Shown here: piece by piece, positions 27,574 to 37,824 of the stretch
Numbering within the stretch: position 1 is the stretch's first letter
How the letters are laid out: each line of letters begins with the position of its first letter
Origin: Clostridium algidicarnis DSM 15099
GTDB taxonomy: Bacteria > Bacillota > Clostridia > Clostridiales > Clostridiaceae
Assembly (NCBI RefSeq): GCF_002934235.1
Contig: NZ_PTIS01000004.1
Coordinates: forward strand, 79,276 to 143,275
DNA: 64,000 nucleotides
Direction of reading: 5' to 3'
Program-made: the position numbers and the translations under genes
The notes under the pieces: model-generated
What the model saw: only the letters and a program-made list of their open reading frames with translations
What the model was told of the DNA's origin: nothing
Databases searched by the model: none

Positions 27574-28536
27574 ATGATAACCCACGGAAAAACGATTAAG
27601 ATATTTAGTGGAAATGCAAATCCAAAACTTGCAAAAGATATTTCAGATATATTAGGAATACCATTAGGAGATGCAAAAGTAGGTACATTTAGTGATGGAG
27701 AAATATCTGTAGATATTAATGAAACTGTAAGAGGTGTAGATGTCTTTGTAGTTCAATCTACAAATTCACCCGTAAATAACAATTTAATGGAACTTCTAAT
27801 AATGATAGATGCATTTAAAAGAGCATCGGCAGGAAGAATAACTGCTGTTATTCCTTATTATGGGTATGCAAGGCAAGATAGAAAAGCAAAGTCTAGAGAT
27901 CCAATAACAGCAAAATTAGTAGCTGATTTAATAACAGCGGCTGGTGCAGATAGAGTACTTACTATGGACTTACATGCTTCACAAATACAAGGGTATTTCG
28001 ATATTCCACTTGATCATCTTTTAGGAGTACCTATACTTTCAAAGTATTTTGAAGATAAAGGATTTAGGGAAGATGAGGATGTAGTATTAGTGTCTCCAGA
28101 CTTAGGTAGCGTTACAAGAACTAGAAAGTTTGCAGATAGGCTACAAGCACCTATGGCTATAATTGATAAGAGAAGACCTAAGGCAAATGTGTCTGAAATT
28201 ATGAATATAATAGGTGATGTTAGAGGAAAAACTGCTATTTTAGTAGATGATATGATAGATACTGCAGGTACCATTGTAAATGCAGCAAATGCATTAAAAG
28301 ATTTAGGTGCAAAAGAAGTATATGCTTGCTGTACTCATGGAGTTCTTTCAGGACCAGCATTTGAGCGAATAAATAATTCAGCAATAAAAGAGCTAGTTAT
28401 TCTTAATACTATTCATGTTCCAGTGGGTGAAAACTCTGAAAAAATTACATCTCTTTCTGTAGCACCAATTTTTGCAGAAGCTATAAGAAGAATTTATGAT
28501 GATGTTCCTCTTAGTATATTATTTGAGGAAGATTAA
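27574..28536 (+). CDS. prs: ribose-phosphate pyrophosphokinase
   Basis: 320 residues. Forms PRPP from ribose 5-phosphate and ATP for purine, pyrimidine, His and Trp synthesis. Class I features are present: [10 protein letters not shown], the catalytic region [17 protein letters not shown], the metal site [14 protein letters not shown] and the PRPP-binding loop [14 protein letters not shown]. It follows glmU closely and ends at a strong terminator. Its product is the ligand of PurR, encoded 2 kb upstream. Confidence 0.98.
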   Translation: MITHGKTIKIFSGNANPKLAKDISDILGIPLGDAKVGTFSDGEISVDINETVRGVDVFVVQSTNSPVNNNLMELLIMIDAFKRASAGRITAVIPYYGYARQDRKAKSRDPITAKLVADLITAAGADRVLTMDLHASQIQGYFDIPLDHLLGVPILSKYFEDKGFREDEDVVLVSPDLGSVTRTRKFADRLQAPMAIIDKRRPKANVSEIMNIIGDVRGKTAILVDDMIDTAGTIVNAANALKDLGAKEVYACCTHGVLSGPAFERINNSAIKELVILNTIHVPVGENSEKITSLSVAPIFAEAIRRIYDDVPLSILFEED

Positions 28537-28544
28537 TAACATAT

Positions 28545-28592
28545 AAAATAGAGCATAATAACCTTTTTAAAAAGGTTATTATGCTCTATTTT
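28545..28592 (+). terminator. 48-base perfect palindrome terminator after prs
   Basis: A fully self-complementary 48-base sequence centred between 28568 and 28569, followed by further Ts. It is the longest perfect hairpin among the terminators of this window and can act on both strands. Confidence 0.92.
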
Positions 28593-28649
28593 TATTTACT
28601 AGTAAATTATTTGTAACTTTTTTGTGTAAAGTAGTATTTAAATAGTATT

Positions 28650-28677
28650 TTGTGATAGATTAATATATAGTTATAAT
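28650..28677 (+). promoter_or_regulatory. sigma-A promoter of the two-component operon
   Basis: TTGTGA, 16-base spacer, TATAAT, 31 bases before the response regulator start. Confidence 0.6.
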
Positions 28678-28708
28678 TATGCTAAATTATATTGAGGGGG
28701 TTTGAAAT

Positions 28709-29395
28709 ATGGAAGGAACTATAGGAAAGGTCCTTATAGTAGATGATGATGAAAATATATGTGAAGTTATAAAGATGTATCTACAAAACTCAGGATATGA
28801 TACAAGGTTGTCTCATGATGGGAAAAGTGCACAGGAGGCATTTTTAAATTATAAGCCTGATATTGTACTTTTAGATATAATGATTCCACATATGGATGGA
28901 ATAGACGTTTTAAAGTGGATAAGAAAAGAAAATGAAACCCCTGTAATAATGCTTACAGCTAAGGGGGATACCTTCGATAAGGTATTAGGGCTTGAACTAG
29001 GAGCAGATGATTATATTGTAAAACCATTTGAACCTAAAGAACTTATAGCAAGGGTTAAAGCAGTAATGAGGAGATATAATTCAGATAATGGAAGTAGAGA
29101 GACATTAACATTTCCTGAATTAGTAATAGATATTAATTCTTATACTGTAGTATATAAAGATGAAGATATAAAAATGCCACCTAAAGAATTTGAATTGTTA
29201 CATTATCTTGCAAATAATAAGAACAGGGTATTTACAAGGGAGCAGCTCCTTTGCGAGGTTTGGGGATATGATTATCCTGGAGATTCAAGAACCGTTGATG
29301 TTCATATAAAAAGATTAAGGGAAAAGCTTCATGGCGGGCCTAATTGGCAACTAGAAACTGTTTGGGGTGTTGGATATAAATTTGAGGTGAAATAA
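28709..29395 (+). CDS. OmpR/PhoB family response regulator
   Basis: 228 residues. An N-terminal receiver domain (about residues 6-120) has the acidic pair in IVDDDENI, the phospho-acceptor Asp in IVLLDIMIPHMDG, the switch Thr in VIMLTAKGD and Lys in DDYIVKPFEP. The C-terminal winged helix (about 133-228) ends in SRTVDVHIKRLREKL and VWGVGYKFEV. It overlaps nothing but abuts the sensor kinase gene directly, so they form a two-component pair. The stimulus is unknown; the linked HtrA-like gene suggests envelope stress, by analogy with CssRS-HtrA. Confidence 0.94.
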   Translation: MEGTIGKVLIVDDDENICEVIKMYLQNSGYDTRLSHDGKSAQEAFLNYKPDIVLLDIMIPHMDGIDVLKWIRKENETPVIMLTAKGDTFDKVLGLELGADDYIVKPFEPKELIARVKAVMRRYNSDNGSRETLTFPELVIDINSYTVVYKDEDIKMPPKEFELLHYLANNKNRVFTREQLLCEVWGYDYPGDSRTVDVHIKRLREKLHGGPNWQLETVWGVGYKFEVK

Positions 29396-30817
29396 ATGAT
29401 TAAAAATAGCCTTGTGTCCAAAATGATAGCAGCATTTACCTTTATTGTAGCAATTATGTTTATTCTAGTTGCTACAATCCTTTCATTTTGGTTTGAAAAC
29501 TATTATTTTGAGCAAAGAAAAAATCAATTAGATATGCAAGGAGACAGAATTGCAACATCTGCAGTAAATAGTTTAGGAGATAAAAGTACTCTATCAGTAA
29601 CTAAACTAGAAAACGAGATGAGCTTTATAGGAGACTTACTAAACTCAGATATATTGATAGCCGATAGTTTGGGTTATGTTTACGCGGTTTCTAATGTTAA
29701 ATATAAAGATATAGTAGCAAATAGTTTAGATTTAAAGGAAATGGATGAATTAAGATTTGGGAAAACTATAGAAAAAAAAGGTACCTATGAAAATATAGTA
29801 GATAAACCCTCTTATATTTATATGAAACCTATATTTTCTGGAGATAGTTTTAGAGGCGTAATATTAATGTATACCCCAATAGAACAAATAAAGGCTCCTA
29901 TAAAAAAGGTTTATTCAATAATATGGTTAGGTGCTATATTTTCTGTGATTACAACTAGTATAATAATATATTATTTTTCTCAAAAGATAATAATAAAACC
30001 TTTATCTAAAATAAATTCTGTAGCGAGAAAGATTTCTAAAGGCGAGGTAGAAAAGCGCGTTATTATAGATTCTAATGATGAAATTGGAGAGCTTGCAGAA
30101 TCCTTTAATACTATGGCAGATTCGCTAGAAAAGGTAGAGAAAAATAGGAGGGACTTTATGTCCAACGTTTCACATGAACTTAGATCCCCAATAACATCTA
30201 TAAAGGGATTTATTGGAGGAATACTAGATGGTGTGATACCTAAAGACAAAGAAAATCATTATCTTCAAATAGCATATGATGAGGTTCAAAGACTAACGAG
30301 ACTTGTAAATGACCTTTTAGATTTAGCAGCTATGGAATCAGGAAAGTTTTCTTTACGAGTAACAGAAATCGATATAAATGAAATTATAAAATTATGCATT
30401 ATAAAATTTGAACCTAAAATCAATGATAAGAAATTAAAAGTTGATGTGTTATTGCAGGATGAACATTTGTATGTTGAAGGAGATAGAGATAGACTTATTC
30501 AAGTTTTAACTAATCTTATAGATAATTCTATAAAATATGTACCTGATGGCGGTAACATAAAATTATCGACTAAGATAAAAGGAGATAAACTTCTTGTATC
30601 TGTATTTAATGATGGACCTAATATTGAGGAAAATGAGTTAAGAAGGATATGGGATAGATTTTATAAATCTGACAAGGCAAGGACATCTAAAATCAGTACA
30701 GGATTAGGATTGCCCATAGCTAGAAATATATTATCACAACTAGGAGAAGACATATGGGTAGAAAATAAAGCAAAGGATCAAGGAGTAACATTTATTTTCA
30801 CACTAACTAGGGTATAG
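29396..30817 (+). CDS. membrane sensor histidine kinase
   Basis: 473 residues. Two transmembrane segments (about residues 10-32 and 173-194) flank an external sensor domain of about 140 residues. HAMP follows (about 195-248), then the H-box FMSNVSHELRSPITSIKGF, the N-box LIDNSIKYVPDGG and the G-box STGLGLPIARNIL. It phosphorylates the adjacent response regulator by family logic. It starts immediately after the regulator stop with GAGGTGA as ribosome binding site. The sensed signal cannot be told from the sequence. Confidence 0.94.
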   Translation: MIKNSLVSKMIAAFTFIVAIMFILVATILSFWFENYYFEQRKNQLDMQGDRIATSAVNSLGDKSTLSVTKLENEMSFIGDLLNSDILIADSLGYVYAVSNVKYKDIVANSLDLKEMDELRFGKTIEKKGTYENIVDKPSYIYMKPIFSGDSFRGVILMYTPIEQIKAPIKKVYSIIWLGAIFSVITTSIIIYYFSQKIIIKPLSKINSVARKISKGEVEKRVIIDSNDEIGELAESFNTMADSLEKVEKNRRDFMSNVSHELRSPITSIKGFIGGILDGVIPKDKENHYLQIAYDEVQRLTRLVNDLLDLAAMESGKFSLRVTEIDINEIIKLCIIKFEPKINDKKLKVDVLLQDEHLYVEGDRDRLIQVLTNLIDNSIKYVPDGGNIKLSTKIKGDKLLVSVFNDGPNIEENELRRIWDRFYKSDKARTSKISTGLGLPIARNILSQLGEDIWVENKAKDQGVTFIFTLTRV

Positions 30818-30920
30818 TAACATTAAAGTAAACATAAAAATATAATTGAAACATAATATTTTGTTCATACTTAATTTAAAAGATTTAAGTATAATTACTT
30901 CAGGGTATAGGAGGTGCTTT

Positions 30921-32174
30921 ATGGACAAGAAAAAAAAGCTGAATAAAGGCGCAATTTTAAATCGCGATTTAAAGCTAAAAAATGAACACCTATTAGAGGA
31001 AAGCTGCAATCAACATGGCGAGATAAATATAAGACAAAACAAAAGAAGAAAAAGGTTAGAAAGTCTTTGTAAAGGTGTTTTAGTGGTATCTGTTGCGGCT
31101 ATTTCTGGAGCTATAACTGCCTCCTATATAATTGAAAAGAAATATAATAACATGGTTGATAATAGGAATAATAGTTCAGTTATTTATTCTAATAAGCAAC
31201 AGATACCAAAGGATGATAAAATAAAAGAGTTGGTACCTAAAAATGATATAAATAAGGTTGTAGAAGGTTTAAGTGGTATTATAGTAGGGGTTAGTAGTAA
31301 TCCTGAAAGTTTTCTTCAAAATGATATAACCTCAAATATGGGGTCAGGCATAATAATCGATAAGGATGGATATATTGTTACTAATTCTTTTTTATTAGAG
31401 AACACAGAAATTGTATATGTTAAGCTATCAAGCTATGGATCGAAACCAATTGAAGCTAAGATAATAGGTAAAGATAAGGCTTCAGATTTGGCTGTGATAA
31501 AAGTAGATTTAGAGAATCTTCCTTATGCTCGATTTGGTGATTCTGAAAAGGTGAGAGTAGGAGATTTAGCTATTGCTGTAGGCAATCCTTTAGGTGAAGA
31601 TATGGCAGACACTGTAACTATGGGTATTGTAAGTGTGATTAATAAAAAGATTGATTTTTTAGATCCTAATACCGGGGAAAAAAGACTTTATAAAATAGTA
31701 AAAACAGATGCCAGTATAAATAGCTATAATACTGGAGGAGCATTATGTAATTCCATAGGTGAAATTGTAGGAATAAATAGCTTGAAACTTACCGGTAAAT
31801 ACGCTTCAGAGGGTATAGGGATTTCAATACCTTCAAATGAGGTTAAAAATATAGTAGAGTCTTTGACTAATTATGGCAGAGTTAAAAAACCACATTTAGG
31901 TTTTATAGGTCAAACTATAGTTAGAAATAATTCATCCAATACTCAAGGTATAGAGGGAGTTTATGTAAGAGAAGTTACACAAGGAGAAACTCTTTTTAAT
32001 GCAGGTGTTGGGCCTACAGATATAATTGTAGGATTAGATAATAAAGAAATTAAAAGGATGGAAGATATACAAATCATAGTAGATGAACATAAAATAGGGG
32101 ATACTATAAATTGTAAGATTTGGAGAGAAGGAAGTGTGTTAGAACTTAGCATAATACTTACAGAAAAACAATAG
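30921..32174 (+). CDS. HtrA/DegP-like membrane protein lacking catalytic His and Ser
   Basis: 417 residues. A cytoplasmic tail of about 60 residues and one transmembrane segment (about 62-80) precede a trypsin-like domain and a C-terminal PDZ domain (about 320-415). The fold motifs are clear, but the usual TNNHV reads TNSFL (Phe157 where His is expected) and GNSGGP reads YNTGGA (Thr271 where Ser is expected). Asp189 in SDLAVIKVD remains. The spacing of the three positions is normal, so these are substitutions, not misreading. The protein should not be a serine protease of the usual kind; a chaperone or PDZ-sensor role is an inference. ATG at 30921 follows TAGGAGGTG. It lies 103 bases after the sensor kinase. 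Confidence 0.88.
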   Translation: MDKKKKLNKGAILNRDLKLKNEHLLEESCNQHGEINIRQNKRRKRLESLCKGVLVVSVAAISGAITASYIIEKKYNNMVDNRNNSSVIYSNKQQIPKDDKIKELVPKNDINKVVEGLSGIIVGVSSNPESFLQNDITSNMGSGIIIDKDGYIVTNSFLLENTEIVYVKLSSYGSKPIEAKIIGKDKASDLAVIKVDLENLPYARFGDSEKVRVGDLAIAVGNPLGEDMADTVTMGIVSVINKKIDFLDPNTGEKRLYKIVKTDASINSYNTGGALCNSIGEIVGINSLKLTGKYASEGIGISIPSNEVKNIVESLTNYGRVKKPHLGFIGQTIVRNNSSNTQGIEGVYVREVTQGETLFNAGVGPTDIIVGLDNKEIKRMEDIQIIVDEHKIGDTINCKIWREGSVLELSIILTEKQ

Positions 32175-32194
32175 ATGGTTTTATAACCTTTTCA

Positions 32195-32228
32195 AATAAT
32201 AAAGGGACTTTAAAGTCTCTTTATTATT
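32195..32228 (+). terminator. terminator after the HtrA-like gene
   Basis: Stem of about 16 pairs (AATAATAAAG, one weak pair, GACTTT and complements) with a T-rich tail. Confidence 0.85.
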
Positions 32229-32336
32229 TCTGTTTTAATATATTATATAATAACTTTTGTTGTATAATATATTAAAGCAGAATTAAAATTTGAAAATATA
32301 TATGTAATCATGTAAAGACAAATGGAGGAAATATTA

Positions 32337-32906
32337 ATGCATTTGATAGTAGGACTAGGCAATCCAGGTAAGGAATACGAAGATACAAGACATAATGTTG
32401 GTTTTAACTTTATAGATAATTTATCTGTAAAGTATAATATTTCATTAAACAGGATAAAATTTAAAGGAGTATACGGAGAAGGTTTTATACAAGGTGAAAA
32501 ATGCATATTGTTAAAACCTAGCACATATATGAATCTTAGTGGAGAGAGTGTTAGAGAAATAGTGAACTTTTATAAGATTGATAGTAATGATATTATAATT
32601 GTATATGATGATATAAGTATAGAAATAGGAAGAATGAGAATAAGAACCAAAGGTAGCGCAGGAGGTCATAATGGGATAAAGAGCATTATATCTAACTTAG
32701 GTACAGATGAATTCCCTAGAATAAAGATTGGTGTTGGGTGTCCTAAAGGAGACCTTATTTCTCATGTATTAGGTAAATTTTCTAAAGAAGATAAAATATT
32801 AATAGATAATACAATAAAAGCTTCAACAGAAGCTATAGAATTAATAGTAAAAGAAAACTTATATGAATCTATGAATAAATTCAATGGGTTTATTGCAGAT
32901 AAATAA
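32337..32906 (+). CDS. pth: peptidyl-tRNA hydrolase
   Basis: 189 residues. Frees tRNA from peptidyl-tRNA that drops off ribosomes. The conserved [21 protein letters not shown] carries the catalytic His, [15 protein letters not shown] is the substrate-binding motif, and [30 protein letters not shown] holds the remaining site. ATG at 32337 follows TGGAGG; an ATG at 32322 overlaps that site. It is followed 31 bases later by mfd, the same order as B. subtilis spoVC-mfd. Confidence 0.97.
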   Translation: MHLIVGLGNPGKEYEDTRHNVGFNFIDNLSVKYNISLNRIKFKGVYGEGFIQGEKCILLKPSTYMNLSGESVREIVNFYKIDSNDIIIVYDDISIEIGRMRIRTKGSAGGHNGIKSIISNLGTDEFPRIKIGVGCPKGDLISHVLGKFSKEDKILIDNTIKASTEAIELIVKENLYESMNKFNGFIADK

Positions 32907-32937
32907 AGGGTTTATGTTTTAAGGGGTGTTATTAAGT

Positions 32938-35900
32938 ATGAGATTTAATGGTTTATTAGAGCCTTTAAGGCAAAGCAAAGAATTTTTAAATATAAAGAAA
33001 AGTATGGAGGAAAAAAGATATCCTATATCTTTATATGGAATATCTGAGTCATCAAAGGCTTATATAATCGATGCTATATATGAAGAGGAAAAGAAAAAGA
33101 ACTTTTTTATAATAAGTCATAGCGATTTAGAGGCTAAAAATATGTATGAAGATTTATCTTTGTATATTCCAGAAATATATTACTTTCCTACAAAGGAGGT
33201 TGTTTTCTACAATATAGATGCAGTATCAGGAGACCTTAGATGGGAAAGGTTAAAGGTTATAAAAGAGATGATAAGTGACAATAAGAAGGTAATTGTTACT
33301 TCTGTAGAAGCTTTATCATCAAAGTACACTCCTGTAGAATTATATAAAAAATACAATTTAAAATACAAAGTGGGAGATGTATTAAATACAAAACAATTAA
33401 CAGAGAAGCTAATTCAATCAGGATATGAAAGAATGCAACTTATAGATGGAAAAGGACAATTTTCTGTAAGAGGAGGGATATTAGATATTTATCCACCCAT
33501 AAGCTCTACTCCTTTTAGGATAGAGCTTTTCGGAGATGAAATTGATTCAATAAGAAGCTTTAATGTAGAATCACAAAGAAGTATAGAAAAGGTTGATGAA
33601 ATAGAGATATTTCCAGCCAAAGAAATGATATTAAATAGTGATGAAATCCAAAAAGGATATAATTTAATAAAAGAAGACCTTGAAAATTTTATAAGTAACC
33701 ATAAAGGAAAAGAGCATAAAGAAATGGTTAATAAGTTAAAAGGTATGGTTAATTCTAATTTAGAATCTTTAAAGGAAAATTGGAACTTTGAAACCATTGA
33801 TAGTTACTTGCCATATTTTTTTGATAAGCCATCTAGTTTCTTTGATTTTATGGAGGATGGAATAATTATAATAGATGATATTCAAAGATCTATTGGAAAA
33901 TTAGAAAGTATATACTATGAGTTTGAAGAAAATTATAAATCCTTCTTAGAAAGAGGAGATATACTTCCAAGACAAGGAAGCCTTTTAATATCTAAAGAAA
34001 ATATAATTGATCAGTTAGGGTCAAAAGAAACATTAACATTAAATTCTATTGTAAAATCTAACAATTATCTAAAACCAAGAACAGTAGAAAGTTTTTCAGA
34101 GATAACTTTAACAAGTTATGGTGGTAAATTAGACTTATTGATTGGAGATATAAAAGATAAAAAGAGTAAGGGATATAAGATTGTAATACTCTCAGGAACA
34201 AGGCCTAGGGGAGAAAGATTGGTAGAGGCTTTGAGAGATAAGGGTATTGAAAGTTCATATAAAGATATAGTGTCAAAGATTGAATATGGTGAAGTTGTTG
34301 TTACCTTTGGTAATCAAATTAAAGGATTTGAGTATCCGGAGCTTAAGGTATGTTTAATTTCGGATAGAGAAGTTTTTGGTGAAGCTAAGCGAAAAACAAA
34401 GAAAAAAGCCCCTAATAAAAAGGGAGTAGGAAAACTAAAAAGCTTTTCCGAATTAAATTTAGGCGATTATGTTGTTCATGTAAATCATGGAATAGGTGTA
34501 TATAAAGGAATAAAACAAATAGAAGTTCAAGGGCATATAAAGGATTATTTAGATATAAGTTATGATAAAGAAGATAAGTTATATGTTCCCGTAGAACAAC
34601 TAGATATGGTTCAAAAATATATAGGCAGCGAAGGAAAGGCTCCAAGAGTAAGCAAGCTTGGTGGAACTGAATGGACTAAGGCTAAGAATAAGGTAAGAAC
34701 CTCTATAAATGAAATAGCACAAGATTTGGTTAAGTTATATGCCGAAAGATCTAAATTAAAAGGATATAAATATTCAAAAGATACAGTTTGGCAAAAGCAA
34801 TTTGAAGAAGAATTTGAATATGAAGAAACCCCGGATCAACTTACTTCTTTGCAAGAAATAAAACGGGATATGGAATCTGGAAAGCCAATGGATAGACTTT
34901 TGTGCGGAGATGTAGGTTATGGAAAGACAGAAGTTGCTATGAGAGCGGCATTTAAAGCAATCATGGATGGAAAGCAAGTAGCCTTTTTAGTTCCAACTAC
35001 CATTCTTGCAGATCAACATTTTAAAAATATGGTAAAGAGATTTTCCGATTTCCCAATCAATATTGATATGGTAAGTAGATTTAGATCCTCAGCTGAGCAG
35101 AAGGCTACATTAGCAGCATTGAAACAAGGTAATGTAGATTTATTAATAGGAACTCATAGGTTAATATCAAAAGATGTTGAATTTAAAGACCTAGGCCTTC
35201 TTGTAGTTGATGAAGAACAAAGATTTGGAGTAACTCACAAGGAAAAGATGAAAAAGATGAAAAAAAATATAGATGTACTAACATTAAGTGCTACACCTAT
35301 ACCTAGAACACTTCATATGTCGCTTACAGGGGTAAGAGACATAAGCGTCATAGAAACACCTCCACAAGAGCGCTACCCTATTCAAACTTACGTAGTAGAG
35401 TATAATGAACAGCTTATAAGAGATGCTGTATTACGTGAAGTAAATAGAAAGGGCCAAGTTTATTTTGTTTACAACAGGGTAGAGGACATTAAAAATATGG
35501 CTGGGTACCTACAAAAACTGCTTCCTGAAGTTAAAATGGCAGTAGCTCATGGACAAATGACCGAAAGAGAGTTAGAAAAGGTAATGATAGGCTTTATGAG
35601 TGGTGAAATAGATATGATTATATGTACCACTATAATAGAAACAGGCATGGATATTCAAAATGTAAACACAATGATTGTTTATGATTCAGATAAAATGGGT
35701 CTTTCCCAGCTCTATCAATTAAGAGGTCGGGTAGGAAGAAGTAATAGGATAGCATATTCTTACTTTACTTATAAAAAAGATAAAATATTAACAGAAGTCG
35801 CAGAAAAAAGATTGAAAGCTTTAAAGGAGTTTACAGCTCTTGGATCAGGATTTAAAATTGCAATGAGAGATTTAGAGATAAGAGGAGCTGGGAACATGAT

Positions 35901-36495
35901 GGGATCTTCTCAACATGGACATATGGCAGCTATAGGGTATGATCTTTACTGTAGAATGTTAGAGGAAACAATAAGTTTTATTAAAGATGAAATAGATAAA
36001 GAGCCTGTAGAGACAACCATAGATTTAAAAGTAGATGCATATATACCTAATAATTATATAGAAAATGAGATGCAAAAAATAGGAATATATAAAAAAATAG
36101 CTTCTATTGATAATAAAGATGATGTTTATGACATAATGGAGGAATTAGAAGATAGATTTTCAGATATAGTACAGCCAGTAAATAACCTTATAAACATTTC
36201 ATATATAAGAAGTCTTGGAAAAATTTTAAAGATAGAAGATATAAAAGAAAAGGATGAAGAGGTTATATATCAGTTTGATAAAAAAGAAAATTTAAATGAA
36301 GAGCTAATAAAAGGTTTAATGAGTAAGTATAATAAAAAAATTATATTTAAATTTGGAGAAAAACCAGCATTTTCATATAAACTTTCAATGGTTAAACGCG
36401 AAGATATGCTAGAAGAATTTAAAAATCTTTTAGAATATATGGTAAGCATAAAGAAAGATATATCTCAAAAGGCAGAAATTACAGACAAAAAATAG
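32938..36495 (+). CDS. mfd: transcription-repair coupling factor
   Basis: 1185 residues. An ATP-dependent translocase that removes stalled RNA polymerase at lesions and recruits UvrA. The N-terminal UvrB-homology modules (about 1-350), the CarD-like RNA-polymerase interaction domain (about 500-570, GDYVVHVNHGIGVYKGI), and the RecG-like helicase with Walker A GDVGYGKTEVA, VDEEQRFGV in place of DEAD/H and RGRVGRSNR are all visible, followed by the C-terminal TRCF domain. ATG at 32938 is used; a GTG at 32926 lies within the ribosome binding site AAGGGGTG. Probably cotranscribed with pth. Confidence 0.97.
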   Translation: MRFNGLLEPLRQSKEFLNIKKSMEEKRYPISLYGISESSKAYIIDAIYEEEKKKNFFIISHSDLEAKNMYEDLSLYIPEIYYFPTKEVVFYNIDAVSGDLRWERLKVIKEMISDNKKVIVTSVEALSSKYTPVELYKKYNLKYKVGDVLNTKQLTEKLIQSGYERMQLIDGKGQFSVRGGILDIYPPISSTPFRIELFGDEIDSIRSFNVESQRSIEKVDEIEIFPAKEMILNSDEIQKGYNLIKEDLENFISNHKGKEHKEMVNKLKGMVNSNLESLKENWNFETIDSYLPYFFDKPSSFFDFMEDGIIIIDDIQRSIGKLESIYYEFEENYKSFLERGDILPRQGSLLISKENIIDQLGSKETLTLNSIVKSNNYLKPRTVESFSEITLTSYGGKLDLLIGDIKDKKSKGYKIVILSGTRPRGERLVEALRDKGIESSYKDIVSKIEYGEVVVTFGNQIKGFEYPELKVCLISDREVFGEAKRKTKKKAPNKKGVGKLKSFSELNLGDYVVHVNHGIGVYKGIKQIEVQGHIKDYLDISYDKEDKLYVPVEQLDMVQKYIGSEGKAPRVSKLGGTEWTKAKNKVRTSINEIAQDLVKLYAERSKLKGYKYSKDTVWQKQFEEEFEYEETPDQLTSLQEIKRDMESGKPMDRLLCGDVGYGKTEVAMRAAFKAIMDGKQVAFLVPTTILADQHFKNMVKRFSDFPINIDMVSRFRSSAEQKATLAALKQGNVDLLIGTHRLISKDVEFKDLGLLVVDEEQRFGVTHKEKMKKMKKNIDVLTLSATPIPRTLHMSLTGVRDISVIETPPQERYPIQTYVVEYNEQLIRDAVLREVNRKGQVYFVYNRVEDIKNMAGYLQKLLPEVKMAVAHGQMTERELEKVMIGFMSGEIDMIICTTIIETGMDIQNVNTMIVYDSDKMGLSQLYQLRGRVGRSNRIAYSYFTYKKDKILTEVAEKRLKALKEFTALGSGFKIAMRDLEIRGAGNMMGSSQHGHMAAIGYDLYCRMLEETISFIKDEIDKEPVETTIDLKVDAYIPNNYIENEMQKIGIYKKIASIDNKDDVYDIMEELEDRFSDIVQPVNNLINISYIRSLGKILKIEDIKEKDEEVIYQFDKKENLNEELIKGLMSKYNKKIIFKFGEKPAFSYKLSMVKREDMLEEFKNLLEYMVSIKKDISQKAEITDKK

Positions 36496-36539
36496 AAAAA
36501 TGGAACATTATTTATTTTTAAAACATATCTAAATATTAA

Positions 36540-36568
36540 TTGAATTTACATTGAATTACTGATAGAAT
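36540..36568 (+). promoter_or_regulatory. sigma-A promoter of prsA
   Basis: TTGAAT, 17-base spacer, TAGAAT, 42 bases before the GTG start of the foldase gene. Confidence 0.6.
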
Positions 36569-36610
36569 CAGAAATATGCACAAGATTAAAAAGAGAGCGG
36601 AGGAATAATA

Positions 36611-37618
36611 GTGAAGAATATAAAGAAGATGATAACTATGGCTATTATAACTGTAGTTACATTAACAGCAGCGGGATGTAATATGATAGAAAAGACACCG
36701 GAAGCTATGGCTAAAAGCCCAGTAGCAAAGGTAGGAAACAAAAAGATTACTAAAGGTGATTTAGATAAGAAAATGCTTCCTTATGATCAAATGATAATTC
36801 AACAATTTGGAGAGGATTATAAAAGTAATCCAGAGGCTGTGGAAGGAGTAAATAATCTTAGAGCTCAAATGGTAGATCAATTAGTTGCTCTTGAAGTATT
36901 TACAAAAAAAGGCGATGAACTTAAGATTTTACCAACAACAGAAGAAATGGATGCGGAAGTTGAAAAAAGATTAGTTGATATGAAAACTATGTTTGGAAAT
37001 GATGATGCGAAGTTCGAAGAGGCTATGCAAGCTCAAGGTCTTACTTTAGAAGAGCTGAAAGAATTTATAAAGGAAGACACCACAATGACTAAAATGCGTG
37101 AATATATAGTAAAAGATGTTGTAGTAAGTGAAGAAGATTCAAAAGCATATTATGAAGAAAATAAAGAAAAGTTGTACACACAAAAGCCAGGAGCTAATGC
37201 ATCTCATATATTAGTAAAAGATGAGGAAACTGCAAAACTAATAAAATCGAAAATCGATGCAGGCGAAGACTTTGCTGCACTTGCTAAAGAATATGGAACT
37301 GATGGAACCAAAGATTCTGGTGGACAACTACCTTTTATAGAATATGATACTGAAGGGTATGACCCAGACTTTGTAAAAGGATTTAAAAATCTTAAAGAAG
37401 GAGAAGTATCAGATCCTGTACAATCTCAATTTGGATATCATATAATTAAGGTTTCAGGAGTTAAAGATACGCCTGAGGTGGTAGAGTTTGAAGTAGTTAA
37501 ACAACAAATTACTGAAGAAGTATTAAAGACAAAACAAAAAGAAACCTTTGACAATACATTAAAGGATTGGGAAAAGGAACTTAAAGTTAAAAGATATGAA
37601 GAGAATATAAATATATAA
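36611..37618 (+). CDS. prsA: PrsA-like foldase lipoprotein (parvulin peptidyl-prolyl isomerase)
   Basis: 335 residues. A lipid-anchored extracytoplasmic chaperone that helps exported proteins fold. A signal peptide ends in lipobox LTAAGC (Cys at about residue 23). A SurA-like helical N-domain (about 35-185) precedes a parvulin domain starting GANASHILVKDEETA with DSGGQLPFI and QFGYHIIKV (about 195-290). The GTG start has CGGAGGAA upstream. It sits between mfd and spoVT and has its own promoter and terminator. Confidence 0.93.
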   Translation: MKNIKKMITMAIITVVTLTAAGCNMIEKTPEAMAKSPVAKVGNKKITKGDLDKKMLPYDQMIIQQFGEDYKSNPEAVEGVNNLRAQMVDQLVALEVFTKKGDELKILPTTEEMDAEVEKRLVDMKTMFGNDDAKFEEAMQAQGLTLEELKEFIKEDTTMTKMREYIVKDVVVSEEDSKAYYEENKEKLYTQKPGANASHILVKDEETAKLIKSKIDAGEDFAALAKEYGTDGTKDSGGQLPFIEYDTEGYDPDFVKGFKNLKEGEVSDPVQSQFGYHIIKVSGVKDTPEVVEFEVVKQQITEEVLKTKQKETFDNTLKDWEKELKVKRYEENINI

Positions 37619-37630
37619 ATAAGATAAAGA

Positions 37631-37677
37631 TAAAAGCTATAAGAAGGTTATGACACCTTTTTATAGCTTTTACTTTT
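37631..37677 (+). terminator. terminator after prsA
   Basis: A long stem, TAAAAGCTATAA then AGGT, with complements at 37654-37671 and a T-rich tail. Confidence 0.85.
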
Positions 37678-37748
37678 TGGCCAATTAAGTTAGATTTGGC
37701 CATTACCTTTGTTAAATTAGCCATATCGAAATAAAAATCTACAATAGT

Positions 37749-37778
37749 GTATAAAATTACATATGTTGATAGATAATA
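37749..37778 (+). promoter_or_regulatory. sigma-G-like promoter of spoVT
   Basis: GTATA, an 18-base spacer and GATAATA fit the forespore pattern GHATR-N18-CATnHTA with one mismatch. spoVT is sigma-G dependent in B. subtilis. The start codon is 46 bases downstream. Confidence 0.45.
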
Positions 37779-37824
37779 ATAATGCAATAAATTAATAGTA
37801 ATAAACAAGTGAGGAGGAAAATAA

